A stretch of DNA of 64,000 nt from Acidiferrobacterales bacterium (GCA_019633985.1 JAHQWE010000070.1:1-64000); one strand, 5' to 3'; counted from the stretch's first letter, positions 8,112 through 17,257 are shown. Numbers and translations: made by a program. Notes: a model not told the origin generated them from the letters alone.

Positions 8112-9416
8112 CTAATTGTTAGGAAAAGCACAGCGGATTTTAGTCCCTACATTCGCTTCGCTGGCGATCGTTAGTTTGCCACCATGGGCTTCGACGATCA
8201 CTTTACACAAGTGGAGTCCTAGCCCATAGCCTCCGGTTTTTCTCTGTCGGGAAGGGTCCGCGCGATAAAACGGTTCGGTTAAATGCGGGATTTGCGCTGG
8301 GTCAATGCCTTCTCCGCTATCTGTGACGTAAATACAGTGATGACTGCCTTCCTGGACGACCGAGACGGTTGGTTTCCGCTCGGGGTCAACACTATGTTTG
8401 ACCGCATTACTCAGAAGGTTGCGCATAAGGAGTTTGATTCTCACCACATCGACCTTGGCGTCAACCGCATCCATTTCCATGACTTTAATGTACTTGCGAA
8501 ATTCCTGTTGAACTTGTTCTCGAATCAAATGGTCAAGGCGGGTTTGTTCCAGGTTTAAACTGACGTGGCGGCTGTTCAGGCGCTCACTTTCAAGAAGCTC
8601 TGTAATCATCTGTTCCATCGAAGCAATGTCTTTCTCGACCTCTCGCTTTGCTGATGATTCATCCATCAGTGCAAGATTTACCCGGCTTCTGGTCAGCGGT
8701 GAGCGAAGCTCGTGGCTGATGCCTAGTAGCAACTGTCTTTTGGCCTCCAGCATATCGCTAATATCATCTGCCATCGCATTGACATCATCCGCTAAATCAC
8801 CCAACTGGTCATCACGCCGCTTGCTGATGCGGTGGGATAAATCTCCACTACCAATGACTTTTACACCGGACTGAATTTCCTCGATAGGGCGAAAAAGTAT
8901 CTTGGTAGCATAGTAGATTAAAACTAACACACCCAATATGGTGAGCAGCAACGCCTTGTTATAGGGTGGTTGAGAGAATAGTTCTTCAGGCTGTAGTATT
9001 TCGAAATACACATCATAGCCGTGTTGGTGCGTGTGTAAGAGGAGACCTTTTTCATAGGTTTTAAACTGATAGCCTTGTTTATCTCTGGTCGTTTGCAGGT
9101 TGCGGGGAAACAAATTTCTTAGCTTATCTCGATTAGGAGGTGCAGCAGAGGTGCTCCATTGTTCAGTTCCGAAAACGTGAATTTCAACCGGACTGTTTTC
9201 TGCAATGACTGCTGCGTTTTCACGATTTGGTGGAGTGCCTAGCTGCTGCTCCATCAATTGCACATAGTGCACCATGAAGGGCTGCGTACTGGTTTTCAGG
9301 TGAGTGGCAAACCCCTTGCCCACGATTGCACCAACCAGAAGCAGCAGCACTACGCCCGCGCAGATAAACAGCAGCAGCAGTTTGGTAGATAAGGAATGAG
9401 AAAGTTTGCTAAACAT
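8112..9416 (-). CDS. Membrane sensor histidine kinase (CpxA/EnvZ type)
   Basis: 434 residues. A TM helix near 13-33, a periplasmic sensor of about 115 residues, a second TM helix near 150-167, HAMP, HisKA with phospho-acceptor H235 in G-I-S-H-E-L-R-S-P-L-T-R, then HATPase_c with N-box N-L-L-S-N-A-V-K-H-S, G1 D-S-G-E-G-I-D and G2 G-G-Y-G-L-G-L-H. All residues for kinase activity are present. The partner is the OmpR-type regulator 21 bp upstream. The periplasmic domain is not one I recognise, so the signal is unknown. Confidence 0.92.
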   Translation of the reverse strand: MFSKLSHSLSTKLLLLFICAGVVLLLLVGAIVGKGFATHLKTSTQPFMVHYVQLMEQQLGTPPNRENAAVIAENSPVEIHVFGTEQWSTSAAPPNRDKLRNLFPRNLQTTRDKQGYQFKTYEKGLLLHTHQHGYDVYFEILQPEELFSQPPYNKALLLTILGVLVLIYYATKILFRPIEEIQSGVKVIGSGDLSHRISKRRDDQLGDLADDVNAMADDISDMLEAKRQLLLGISHELRSPLTRSRVNLALMDESSAKREVEKDIASMEQMITELLESERLNSRHVSLNLEQTRLDHLIREQVQQEFRKYIKVMEMDAVDAKVDVVRIKLLMRNLLSNAVKHSVDPERKPTVSVVQEGSHHCIYVTDSGEGIDPAQIPHLTEPFYRADPSRQRKTGGYGLGLHLCKVIVEAHGGKLTIASEANVGTKIRCAFPNN

Positions 9417-9437
9417 GGCCTGCCAGTAAGGCGAATA

Positions 9438-10127
9438 TCAGGATGGTGTTTCTGTATTGTCTTTGGGTGCAACAAAGCGATATCCAGCACCCCACACTGT
9501 TTTAATATAGTCTGTTGGTTTCAGCTTCTGACGTAATCGGCTAACGAGTATATCTACCGCGCGGGTTAGCATCTCGACTTCCGTGCCTTTTAATATATTC
9601 AAAATTTCATCGCGACTAAAATCTTTTCCCGGGGCGCTGCCGAGCACCGTTAGCAATCGATACTCGTTGGAGGTCAACGAGATTTCCTGCCCGCATACGA
9701 CAACCTTTTCCAGTGCCGTGTCGATTTCGAGATCTTTAAACTTCAGGATGCTGGGAGCGGGCGCTGGTGGATTCCGTTTCAGAATATTTTGAATTCGCAT
9801 AACCAACTCTCGTGGCTCGAATGGTTTGGCCACATAGTCATCGGCGCCCAGCTCCAGCCCGATTAATCTGTCATCTACTTCCCCTCGAGCAGAGAGCATG
9901 ACAATAGGGATTTGCCATTGCTTTTTAATCTGCTTGCACAGAGTAAAACCATCCACCTCGGGTAGCATGACGTCGAGGATGACCAGTTCAAACGTTTCTT
10001 TCTCCAGCAGTTCTATGCCTTGCTCAGGATGGGTTGCACCGACCAAATTTAAATCGAAGCGGGCAAAGTAATCCGCCAGCGGTGCAGCGAGCCGCTCATC
10101 ATCATCGATGATTAGAACCTTACTCAT
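9438..10127 (-). CDS. OmpR/PhoB family response regulator
   Basis: 229 residues. Receiver domain with acidic D-D-D near residues 8-10, phospho-acceptor D52 in I-L-D-V-M-L-P-E-V-D-G-F, conserved T/S region M-L-S-A-R-G and K in V-A-K-P-F. C-terminal winged helix ends with V-W-G-A-G-Y-R-F-V-A. Start ATG overlaps the upstream methyltransferase stop by one base (TAATG), which suggests translational coupling. With the kinase gene after it, this is a complete two-component pair, probably autoregulated from the promoter at about 10.8 kb. Confidence 0.93.
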   Translation of the reverse strand: MSKVLIIDDDERLAAPLADYFARFDLNLVGATHPEQGIELLEKETFELVILDVMLPEVDGFTLCKQIKKQWQIPIVMLSARGEVDDRLIGLELGADDYVAKPFEPRELVMRIQNILKRNPPAPAPSILKFKDLEIDTALEKVVVCGQEISLTSNEYRLLTVLGSAPGKDFSRDEILNILKGTEVEMLTRAVDILVSRLRQKLKPTDYIKTVWGAGYRFVAPKDNTETPS

Positions 10128-10777
10128 TAATTATCTTTCACAGACTTTTGATAGAGGCAGAACCAGCCCTCAGCAGGCGAGTTTTCAAAGTATTGACCTT
10201 CTTCCAGAGATAAAGTGGCAATCTGGTTGTCGCTCAGTAGTTTAGCGAAAGTGACATCAAAACCCCGGGCATGCCACAGATCGAAATGGACGGTACAGGC
10301 AAACAAGCCGCCCGGTTTTAAAACACGAATAATTTCTTCAATCGGTTGCGGCCCCACATGACCATGGGTGAATGTACCGGAAGAAATCGCTGCATCATAC
10401 TGATCGTCGTCGAACTGCAGTGGCTGATTCAAGTCGCCTACAACCAAATTTCGATAAATGTTCTTTCGCCTGGCTACTTCGATCATTTCGCCTGATACGT
10501 CGATACCATCAATGTTGCATTCAATCTCGTTTTGCAAGGTTTCTCCAGTTAAACCCGTCCCACAGCCTACGTCCAGCACATTGGGATACGACACCGTGAG
10601 ATATTGCGAGAGCAAGTGTACGATGCCTACAGGTGACAAATAATCCAGAGAAGCCATATTGGCGTCATACTCCTTTGCCCATTTTCGGTAGAAGTGGATC
10701 GCGTCTTGAGTGTCATCCAGACCGTAGGCGTCAGCGAGAAACTGATCGTTATCGGTTGGATCCTTTTTATTCATCAT
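10127..10777 (-). CDS. Class I SAM-dependent methyltransferase
   Basis: 216 residues, Methyltransf_11/25 type. Motif I V-L-D-V-G-C-G-T-G lies at residues 67-75, acidic I-D-G-I-D-V-S follows, and G-D-L-N-Q-P and I-R-V-L-K-P-G-G fit motifs II and III. Substrate unknown. It is the first gene of the operon with the two-component system; the stop codon overlaps the regulator start. GGAGG sits right in front of a tandem ATG-ATG, so the second ATG (10774) may be the one used. No membrane segment. Confidence 0.8.
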   Translation of the reverse strand: MMNKKDPTDNDQFLADAYGLDDTQDAIHFYRKWAKEYDANMASLDYLSPVGIVHLLSQYLTVSYPNVLDVGCGTGLTGETLQNEIECNIDGIDVSGEMIEVARRKNIYRNLVVGDLNQPLQFDDDQYDAAISSGTFTHGHVGPQPIEEIIRVLKPGGLFACTVHFDLWHARGFDVTFAKLLSDNQIATLSLEEGQYFENSPAEGWFCLYQKSVKDN

Positions 10778-10830
10778 GCCTCCACAACGTCATAAGAGTA
10801 TCGCAGAACGCATCTTATCTTTTTAGAAAT

Positions 10831-10851
10831 ATGAATGTGATGTTCATTCAT
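10831..10851. promoter_or_regulatory. 7-bp inverted repeat upstream of the methyltransferase operon
   Basis: ATGAATG, 7-base spacer, CATTCAT, about 54 bp upstream of the operon start at 10777. Perfect dyad in an otherwise gene-free 146-bp gap. It is a candidate binding site for the operon's own OmpR-type regulator or another dimeric regulator. OmpR-type regulators usually prefer direct repeats, so the assignment is weak. Confidence 0.3.
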
Positions 10852-10923
10852 TGATTCAACGCTACCTCACGCGTGTTGCGTTCTTAGTTAATGTGTCGCT
10901 TTTAAGAGGCAGCAACCTGTCTC

Positions 10924-11811
10924 TTAGCGCTCCGCCGTCGGCGAGTTAATCACCATTGCGACCCCAATCACACACAGTAACATGCCACCAATGGCGATGA
11001 GACTGAGCCGTTCGTCAAAGAGTAGCCAGGCCTCCACCGCTACCGCCGGTGGTACCAGATAGAACAGGCTGGCTACTTTACCCGCTTCGCCCATTCGAAT
11101 CAGCCACATCAATAATACCACTGCCCCCAATGAGAGAACCCCGACCAACCAGGTCAGGGCAAGTATAAATCGGGTGCTCCAGAAGATATCCTGGTATTCA
11201 AAGAACATCGATAAAATCAGAAGAAAGAGGGCGCTGGCGATGTATTGCAAACAAACACTGGGCAACAAATCGAATGAAGTGCAAAACTTCTTTTGGTAGA
11301 TCGTACCGATCGAAATCCCTAGTAATGCTATTGCACATAACGTCAGTCCCAGCAGAGATACACCTTCAATTCCGATACCTCGTTCCACAATAATCACGGT
11401 GATGCCGGCGAAGCCAAGAAAGGTGCCAATGAGTTTGATCACGGTGATTCGCTCGCCGAGCCATAAAGTGGAGAAGATCACCGTCAGTAACGGCTGCAGC
11501 CCAACAATGATCGCACTGAGCCCGCTATCGACGCCGCGATAAATCGCCGCAAATACGCCGCCAAGATAAATGCTATGCATCAATATGCCGACCACGCTAA
11601 TGTGTAAATAGTCTATTGGCCGTTTTGGCCAGGTGAATCGAACGAAGGGAATCAGACAGAGCAATAAAAATGCCGCAATCCCATGTCTGATGGTCAGAAA
11701 TGTAAAGGGTTCGGCGGCGATCAGGCCATACTTGGCGCCAATAAAACCCGTGCTCCACAGCAGTACAAAGAGTAGGGGGGCCAATAGGCCGATCAGGCTG
11801 GTTTTTGACAT
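10924..11811 (-). CDS. EamA/DMT family metabolite exporter
   Basis: 295 residues, ten hydrophobic segments in two repeated halves of five, the EamA (DUF6) architecture of drug/metabolite transporters. N-terminus L-L-F-V-L-L-W-S-T-G-F-I-G-A-K-Y-G-L is the classic first EamA helix. Inner-membrane exporter of unknown small metabolites, often amino acids or purines. Single gene with its own promoter region upstream, not coupled to its neighbours. Confidence 0.88.
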   Translation of the reverse strand: MSKTSLIGLLAPLLFVLLWSTGFIGAKYGLIAAEPFTFLTIRHGIAAFLLLCLIPFVRFTWPKRPIDYLHISVVGILMHSIYLGGVFAAIYRGVDSGLSAIIVGLQPLLTVIFSTLWLGERITVIKLIGTFLGFAGITVIIVERGIGIEGVSLLGLTLCAIALLGISIGTIYQKKFCTSFDLLPSVCLQYIASALFLLILSMFFEYQDIFWSTRFILALTWLVGVLSLGAVVLLMWLIRMGEAGKVASLFYLVPPAVAVEAWLLFDERLSLIAIGGMLLCVIGVAMVINSPTAER

Positions 11812-12052
11812 CGGCGGATGTTAACGCACCCAGCCTTCTTTGCGAGATTTCGCTGCAATGCCATTGTGAATAGTTACCCAAACTTTCAAGGGTTGCCGAC
11901 GTTTGATTCCTTAAGTCGAGTGCGAGCGAAATGCGAGACCAGAACCAGGCTTGGTTAAAGAATCACAGGCCAATGGTGATCAGCATCACAGCAGGCGGTC
12001 GGCGAACAAGCGACACTACATTTACACGATCACACCGGAAAAGGATAAGACA

Positions 12053-12256
12053 ATGCAAAGACTTACTTCATTTGACAGAATGCCTGGAAAACACGGTCAG
12101 GTTCATATGGTAAAACTGCCCGCTAACTGCAGCGTACCAAGCTGGCTGGTTCACGCACAGATTGAGTTAGACGGAAAGCGCGTTTTTGTCAGAATGCTGG
12201 AAACGGGTGCGATGGGTGGTGGTGCAGTCGGACTGGTAGTTTCACCAGTTTACTAG
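12053..12256 (+). CDS. Small hypothetical protein, 67 residues
   Basis: ATG at 12053 preceded by AAGGATAA with good Shine-Dalgarno spacing. The product has no membrane segment or signal peptide; it contains alternating hydrophobic strands (A-Q-I-E-L-D, R-V-F-V-R-M-L) and a Gly-rich M-G-G-G-A-V-G-L-V-V end, which suggests a small beta-rich fold. I do not recognise a family. An in-frame extension upstream to 11951 exists but lacks a ribosome site. Stands alone between the EamA gene and the Lrp gene. Confidence 0.55.
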   Translation: MQRLTSFDRMPGKHGQVHMVKLPANCSVPSWLVHAQIELDGKRVFVRMLETGAMGGGAVGLVVSPVY

Positions 12257-12334
12257 AGTCGAATCCAAATTTTATCTCATGCCAGAGCACGGCACATTTA
12301 GCTCTGACTCGCTGCAAATGCGATCTGCCGGGGT

Positions 12335-12784
12335 TTAGCCACTTTCCTTGACAGACTCCATGACCACGAATGTGGACGTACTGGCCACATAGGGTAATTC
12401 AGAAATGATTTCTCCCAGCACCTTCCGGTAGTGTGCAATATCGCTGGTCCGAACCTTTAACAAATAATCAAACCCTGCTGCGGTCATGTGGCACTGTTCT
12501 ATCTCAGCGACTCGCTGCACCGCATCATTGAAGCGCTTTAAGGCGACGGATCGTGTGTCTTCCAGGGTCACCTGGACAAATGCAATATGCTCCAACCCCA
12601 ATTGACTATGGTCGATTCTGGCGCTGTAGCCTTTAATCACCCCAGAACTTTCCAGGTTTCTAAGTCGGTTTACCACCGGGGTTTTCGATAAACCAACCTT
12701 TTCCGCCAGCGCTCTCATGGAGAGACGGGCGTTGTTTTGTAGGGCTTTGACCAGTTTTTGGTCAATAGAATCTATTTTCAGCAA
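12335..12784 (-). CDS. Lrp/AsnC family regulator, probable activator of putA (PutR-like)
   Basis: 149 residues. N-terminal AsnC-type helix-turn-helix (L-S-M-R-A-L-A-E-K-V-G-L-S-K-T-P-V-V-N-R near 21-40) and a C-terminal RAM ligand-binding domain (A-G-F-D-Y-L-L-K-V-R and the final L-P-Y-V-A-S-T-S-T-F). Divergent from putA with 131 bp between start codons, the classic arrangement in which an Lrp-type protein activates proline degradation in response to proline. PutA here has no DNA-binding domain of its own, which fits. Role inferred from position. Confidence 0.85.
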   Translation of the reverse strand: MLKIDSIDQKLVKALQNNARLSMRALAEKVGLSKTPVVNRLRNLESSGVIKGYSARIDHSQLGLEHIAFVQVTLEDTRSVALKRFNDAVQRVAEIEQCHMTAAGFDYLLKVRTSDIAHYRKVLGEIISELPYVASTSTFVVMESVKESG

Positions 12785-12846
12785 TTAATTAGTCTATTAG
12801 TAGTGAATAACAAAAAATTATAGGCTAAATCACATGAAGATTAGAA

Positions 12847-12874
12847 GAGAATAGGTCAAATAGGTTTTATTCTC
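12847..12874. promoter_or_regulatory. Inverted repeat in the Lrp-putA intergenic region
   Basis: GAGAATA, 14-base spacer, TATTCTC: a perfect 7-bp dyad in the AT-rich region between the divergent regulator and putA, 41 bp upstream of the putA ATG. Candidate operator for the Lrp-type regulator. Binding is not shown by sequence alone. Confidence 0.4.
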
Positions 12875-12915
12875 CTGATAAATTGGTCGCTATCTGCAAT
12901 AACCATTCCACTGTC

Positions 12916-15900
12916 ATGCCGGAACCCTCTCGTTCACCAATAAGGGCGCTTTACCTGGAGCCCCAGGATCAGTCTATCGAGCGTCTGCAGGCAGCGCTGG
13001 ATTTATCACTGCAGCAGCGAGACCATATTCAATTAAAAACCGTTGCCTTGGTCGAGGCCGTCCGAACGCGGGATGATCCGGGCGTGATGCAGTCATTCCT
13101 AGCTGAATATGGTTTGTCCACCGAGGAGGGCGTCGCTCTGATGTGTCTCGCAGAAGCGTTGCTTCGCGTTCCCGACGATGAAACCATCGATGAGTTGATC
13201 CAGGACAAAATTGTCCCCCATGATTGGGCTTCCCATATTGGAGATTCCGGATCCATTCTAGTGAACGCGTCCACCTGGGCGCTGATGTTAACCGGTCGGG
13301 TGTTGGAGGATGAGTCGGAAGGGGTAGTGGGCGCCCTTCGAGGGGTGATGAAACGATTGGGCGAGCCTGTTATCCGGTTGGCGGTTGAGCGAGCAATGCG
13401 CGAAATGGGGGAGCAGTTTGTGTTGGGCCAGGATATTGGTGAAGCCACCTCTAACGGCAACGCACTGGTGGCTCAGGGGTACACCTATTCCTACGACATG
13501 CTCGGCGAAGCTGCCGTTACCGAACCCGATGCCCAGCGGTATCTGGACGCGTATGCGGCGGCAATTGACGCGTTAGCTGAGCGGGCACACTCAGATGACC
13601 TGCGGGAGAATCCAGGCATTTCTGTTAAATTATCTGCACTACATCCGCGTTATCACGCAACCCACCGATCGGTGATGCTAGAGCAGTTGCATGAGCGACT
13701 GCTTATGCTCGCGCAAAAGGCTAAAGCAGCTGGGATTGGCTTGAATATTGATGCAGAAGAGGCCGACCGACTTGACCTGTCACTGGATGTGATCAAGTCC
13801 GTGCTGGCGGACGGTTCTCTGGGAGGTTGGGATGGTTTTGGAATTGTGGTTCAAGCCTACGGTCCGAGAGCGTTGCCAGTGATCGAATGGTTATACCAAA
13901 TTGCTGAACATACTGATCGAAAAATCATGGTGCGTCTGGTTAAAGGCGCTTATTGGGATACGGAAATCAAGCGTGCTCAAGTGATGGGTCTCAACGGCTA
14001 CCCGGTATATACCCGTAAATCTGTGACGGATCTCAGTTATCTTGCCTGCGCGCAGCGGTTGCTGCAAATGACTGATCGTATTTATCCGCAGTTCGCCACC
14101 CATAATGCCCATACGGTGTCCGCCGTCTTGGCAATGGCGGGAAGTGATAAAAACTGTTTTGAATTCCAGAGACTCCACGGCATGGGGGATGCGTTACATG
14201 ACATCGTAAGACAGGAGTATGAAACGCGCTGCCGTATTTATGCACCCGTTGGTACCCATGAAGATTTGCTCGCGTATCTGGTAAGAAGATTGCTTGAGAA
14301 CGGCGCAAACTCGAGCTTTGTCAATCAAATTGTCGATCTCGACATTTCTCCTGAGGAGATTGCATCTGATCCGGTGATGGCGGTGGCAGAGTTGTCTGAA
14401 TCCGGGCTCGCATCGCTGGTGATGCCCAGTAATATCTTTTTACCGGAGCGCGTGAATTCACAGGGTTGGGATATCACCGACCCGGCTCGCCTTGAATCGT
14501 TGGAACGCGCAATGTCTGCATTTTTATCTCCAAAACAATGGATGCCAGACGAATCTTCACTCGGCGGTATCGAACGAGTAGTTGTGAATCCGGCAAACTC
14601 CCAAGAGGTGGTGGGCAGAGTGGTACAGGCAGCCCCGGAAGATATATCCGCCGCGATTCAAGCAGCCGTTGGTGCCGCATCATTCTGGAGTTCTAAAGAC
14701 GTGAGTTTGAGGGCGCAAGTACTTTCTCGAGCGGCAGATCTTTATGAAAAAAACGCCCCTGAAATTTTTGCGTTGTTAATGCGAGAGGCAGGTAAAACTC
14801 GGGAGGATGCGATTGCGGAAATTCGTGAGGCGGTCGACTTTTTGCGTTACTACAGCACGCGGGCCAGCGAAGTTGAAACCGATACTGAAGCCCGCGGCTG
14901 TATCGTGTGCATCTCTCCCTGGAATTTTCCTCTGGCGATCTTCACCGGGCAAATAGCTGCCGCACTTGCAACGGGGAATACCGTATTGGCGAAACCTGCT
15001 GAGCAAACTCCACTTATCGCTTTACTTGCGGTTTCGCTATTGCATGAAGCAGGGGTTCCAAGAGAGGTGTTGCAAGTGCTTCCGGGAGAGGGGGTTGATG
15101 TCGGAGCCGCATTGGTTGCATCAACTGATATTGCTGGCGTCTGTTTCACAGGTTCCACCGCTGTTGCCGGTATGATTGATCGGCAGCTGGCAATCACTGC
15201 ACCCGCTGACGCGATGCTGATTGCTGAAACCGGCGGACTTAACGCCATGATTGTCGATTCCACAGCGCTGCTTGAACAGGCGGTATTGGATATTGTACAA
15301 AGCGCGTTCCAGAGCGCTGGCCAGCGCTGTTCAGCCTTGCGAGTGGTTTATGTCCAAGAGGAAATCAGTGAGCGTCTGCTGACGATGTTGCGCGGAGCCA
15401 TGGATGAATTGCAAGTGGGTGATCCCCTGCGACTCGAGACGGATGTAGGGCCGATCATCGATAAAGAGGCGAAGGAAAATATTCAACACTATTGTGACCA
15501 GATGGCATCAGAGGGTCGAATACTCCACCAAGTGACGATGACCCCCACTGAAGGTTTTGTCGCTCCTACAGTCATTAAAGTGTCTGGGATTGAACAAATG
15601 GAGCAGGAGATATTTGGACCAGTGCTGCATTTCGCTACCTTTGCATCCACTGAAATAGAGAGCGTCGTGCGAGCTGTCAATCAATCCCACTACGGTCTGA
15701 CCTTCGGCTTACACACACGCATCGATCAACGCGTACAAGAAATCGTTGACCAAACCCAAGTCGGAAATTTTTATGTTAATCGAAATCAGATTGGCGCTGC
15801 AGTGGGTTCGCAGCCTTTTGGGGGAGAAGGCTTGTCTGGAACGGGTCCAAAGGCGGGCGGGCCGCATTATTTGCGACGTTTTCGAAAGCGGTCAACAAAT

Positions 15901-16530
15901 CAAAAAGCGTTTCCGCATAGTGGCCATAAAGAGACTCTTGTTCAAGTCACTGAATCTGAGTTTCACCAATGTCTAAAGCGCATCAATGGATGCCCAACGG
16001 CTGAGCCGGAACAACAGTTGACGTGGTTAAGAAGTCGACTTCGGGGTCGTGCTGCAGAAGCACTCGCAGACAGTGCTGCTTTGGATTGTGGGCCAATCGA
16101 CCTTCCTGGCCCGACCGGCGAATCCAATCAGTTGCTGTTGGTACCTCTTGGGACGGTAATTTGCGTGTCACAAGATGCAGATCGGCTGCTTGAAATGGTT
16201 GTCCAGGCTTTGCGCATGGGCAACCGGGTTTTGGCAGCAGGAGTCGGTGTGAAAAAGTCGTTGCGTTGCATCAAGGCATGTCCTCAACTACAAATTTTGG
16301 AGAGCGACATTCAGCCAGCTTGGTTGTCTACCGGCGAATTCCAGGGAATTGCCGCGGACCAGAGCGTAAGGTTGTCCGCAATCCGCCAGGTGTTGTCGCA
16401 GCGCGAGGGCGCAATAATGCGGCTGATAACGGAGCGACATTACGCCGCAGCGTATGGCGTTGAGCGCGCTTTATGTATCGATACAACTGCGGCTGGGGGG
16501 AATGCAGCTTTACTTGCAGAGACAGTGTAA
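12916..16530 (+). CDS. putA: Bifunctional proline dehydrogenase / P5C dehydrogenase
   Basis: Oxidises proline to glutamate in two steps. From the ATG at 12916 it is 1204 residues (an in-frame TTG at 12883 would add 11). FAD-binding PRODH domain about 190-460, with V-K-L-S-A-L-H-P-R-Y, R-L-V-K-G-A-Y-W-D-T-E and F-A-T-H-N-A-H-T. ALDH domain about 530-1010, with P-W-N-F-P, F-T-G-S-T, E-T-G-G-L-N-A and catalytic C805 in G-Q-R-C-S-A-L-R. A further 190-residue C-terminal domain carries an ALDH-like stretch, as in long PutA proteins. The N-terminus lacks the ribbon-helix-helix repressor domain of enteric PutA. Transcription is probably driven by the divergent Lrp protein. Confidence 0.95.
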   Translation: MPEPSRSPIRALYLEPQDQSIERLQAALDLSLQQRDHIQLKTVALVEAVRTRDDPGVMQSFLAEYGLSTEEGVALMCLAEALLRVPDDETIDELIQDKIVPHDWASHIGDSGSILVNASTWALMLTGRVLEDESEGVVGALRGVMKRLGEPVIRLAVERAMREMGEQFVLGQDIGEATSNGNALVAQGYTYSYDMLGEAAVTEPDAQRYLDAYAAAIDALAERAHSDDLRENPGISVKLSALHPRYHATHRSVMLEQLHERLLMLAQKAKAAGIGLNIDAEEADRLDLSLDVIKSVLADGSLGGWDGFGIVVQAYGPRALPVIEWLYQIAEHTDRKIMVRLVKGAYWDTEIKRAQVMGLNGYPVYTRKSVTDLSYLACAQRLLQMTDRIYPQFATHNAHTVSAVLAMAGSDKNCFEFQRLHGMGDALHDIVRQEYETRCRIYAPVGTHEDLLAYLVRRLLENGANSSFVNQIVDLDISPEEIASDPVMAVAELSESGLASLVMPSNIFLPERVNSQGWDITDPARLESLERAMSAFLSPKQWMPDESSLGGIERVVVNPANSQEVVGRVVQAAPEDISAAIQAAVGAASFWSSKDVSLRAQVLSRAADLYEKNAPEIFALLMREAGKTREDAIAEIREAVDFLRYYSTRASEVETDTEARGCIVCISPWNFPLAIFTGQIAAALATGNTVLAKPAEQTPLIALLAVSLLHEAGVPREVLQVLPGEGVDVGAALVASTDIAGVCFTGSTAVAGMIDRQLAITAPADAMLIAETGGLNAMIVDSTALLEQAVLDIVQSAFQSAGQRCSALRVVYVQEEISERLLTMLRGAMDELQVGDPLRLETDVGPIIDKEAKENIQHYCDQMASEGRILHQVTMTPTEGFVAPTVIKVSGIEQMEQEIFGPVLHFATFASTEIESVVRAVNQSHYGLTFGLHTRIDQRVQEIVDQTQVGNFYVNRNQIGAAVGSQPFGGEGLSGTGPKAGGPHYLRRFRKRSTNQKAFPHSGHKETLVQVTESEFHQCLKRINGCPTAEPEQQLTWLRSRLRGRAAEALADSAALDCGPIDLPGPTGESNQLLLVPLGTVICVSQDADRLLEMVVQALRMGNRVLAAGVGVKKSLRCIKACPQLQILESDIQPAWLSTGEFQGIAADQSVRLSAIRQVLSQREGAIMRLITERHYAAAYGVERALCIDTTAAGGNAALLAETV

Positions 16531-16634
16531 GCTTTATTATTTGTAAAAACTATGGTTTTTATATATACAAACGATTTTGCCTATTAATAGTAATACGTGA
16601 CAATTGATCCAGAACTTAATTGCAGGAGATCAAA

Positions 16635-17105
16635 ATGAACACGATGAATATTGGTATCAACGAAAATGATCGTATAGAAATCGCTGAGGGCTTGAAAAAA
16701 TTACTGGCCGATTCGTATACGCTTTATCTGCAAACCCATAATTTTCATTGGAACGTGACTGGCCCACAGTTTCGCGAGTTACATCTCATGTTTGAAGAGC
16801 ATTACACCGAGCTTTCCACTGCGGTGGACGAGATCGCCGAACGCATTCGTACCCTAGGTGTTGCTGCCCCAGGTACCTATAAAGCGTTTGCGGAATATAG
16901 TGCGATTCAGGAGGTAGACGGCGTGCCGAAGGCGAAAGAAATGGTGTCAATTCTGACTGAAGGTCACGAGCAGGTAGTGCGGACTGCGCGGAATGTTTTA
17001 GCCGTCGCCCAGGAGGCCGCCGATGAATCAACCGCGGCTTTGGTCTCAGATCGAATGCGTATTCACGAAAAAACGGCGTGGATGCTGCGCGCGCTGGCGG
17101 GTTGA
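16635..17105 (+). CDS. dps: Dps-family DNA-binding ferritin-like protein
   Basis: 156 residues from ATG 16635, preceded by AGGAG with 8-base spacing; a TTG five codons upstream is ruled out by this site. The Dps ferroxidase signature is present: H-N-F-H-W-N-V-T-G, then H[10 protein letters not shown], [11 protein letters not shown]. Forms dodecamers that store iron and protect DNA from peroxide. The N-terminal tail is short and not lysine-rich, so DNA binding is less certain than iron oxidation. Followed by a strong terminator at 17213. Confidence 0.92.
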   Translation: MNTMNIGINENDRIEIAEGLKKLLADSYTLYLQTHNFHWNVTGPQFRELHLMFEEHYTELSTAVDEIAERIRTLGVAAPGTYKAFAEYSAIQEVDGVPKAKEMVSILTEGHEQVVRTARNVLAVAQEAADESTAALVSDRMRIHEKTAWMLRALAG

Positions 17106-17212
17106 TTGCCCTAAGCTGAACGACACCATTGCACGAATGCTCTGATCTGGTATATTTTGGTCTGCCGCGTAATACGCTGGCTGAAAAAACCAATAAATAC
17201 CATAAGGAGCGG

Positions 17213-17257
17213 GCCCCTCAGCTACTTGAACCAAATGTTCAAGTCGAGGGGCTTTTT
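17213..17257 (+). terminator. Rho-independent terminator downstream of dps
   Basis: G-C-rich stem GCCCCTC/GAGGGGC enclosing a second stem CTTGAAC/GTTCAAG, followed directly by five T. It lies about 110 bp after the dps stop and upstream of the adenine deaminase coding start, so it ends the dps transcript and argues against starting the next gene upstream of it. Confidence 0.85.

Noticed and set aside
11951-12052. Longer version of the 67-residue protein
   Set aside because: The upstream part lacks a ribosome site; AAGGATAA points to ATG 12053.
16538-16570. AAAAAC-TATG-GTTTTT hairpin after putA as a terminator
   Set aside because: Stem is only A/T with one G-C pair and the T-run is broken; cannot be told from AT-rich promoter DNA of dps.
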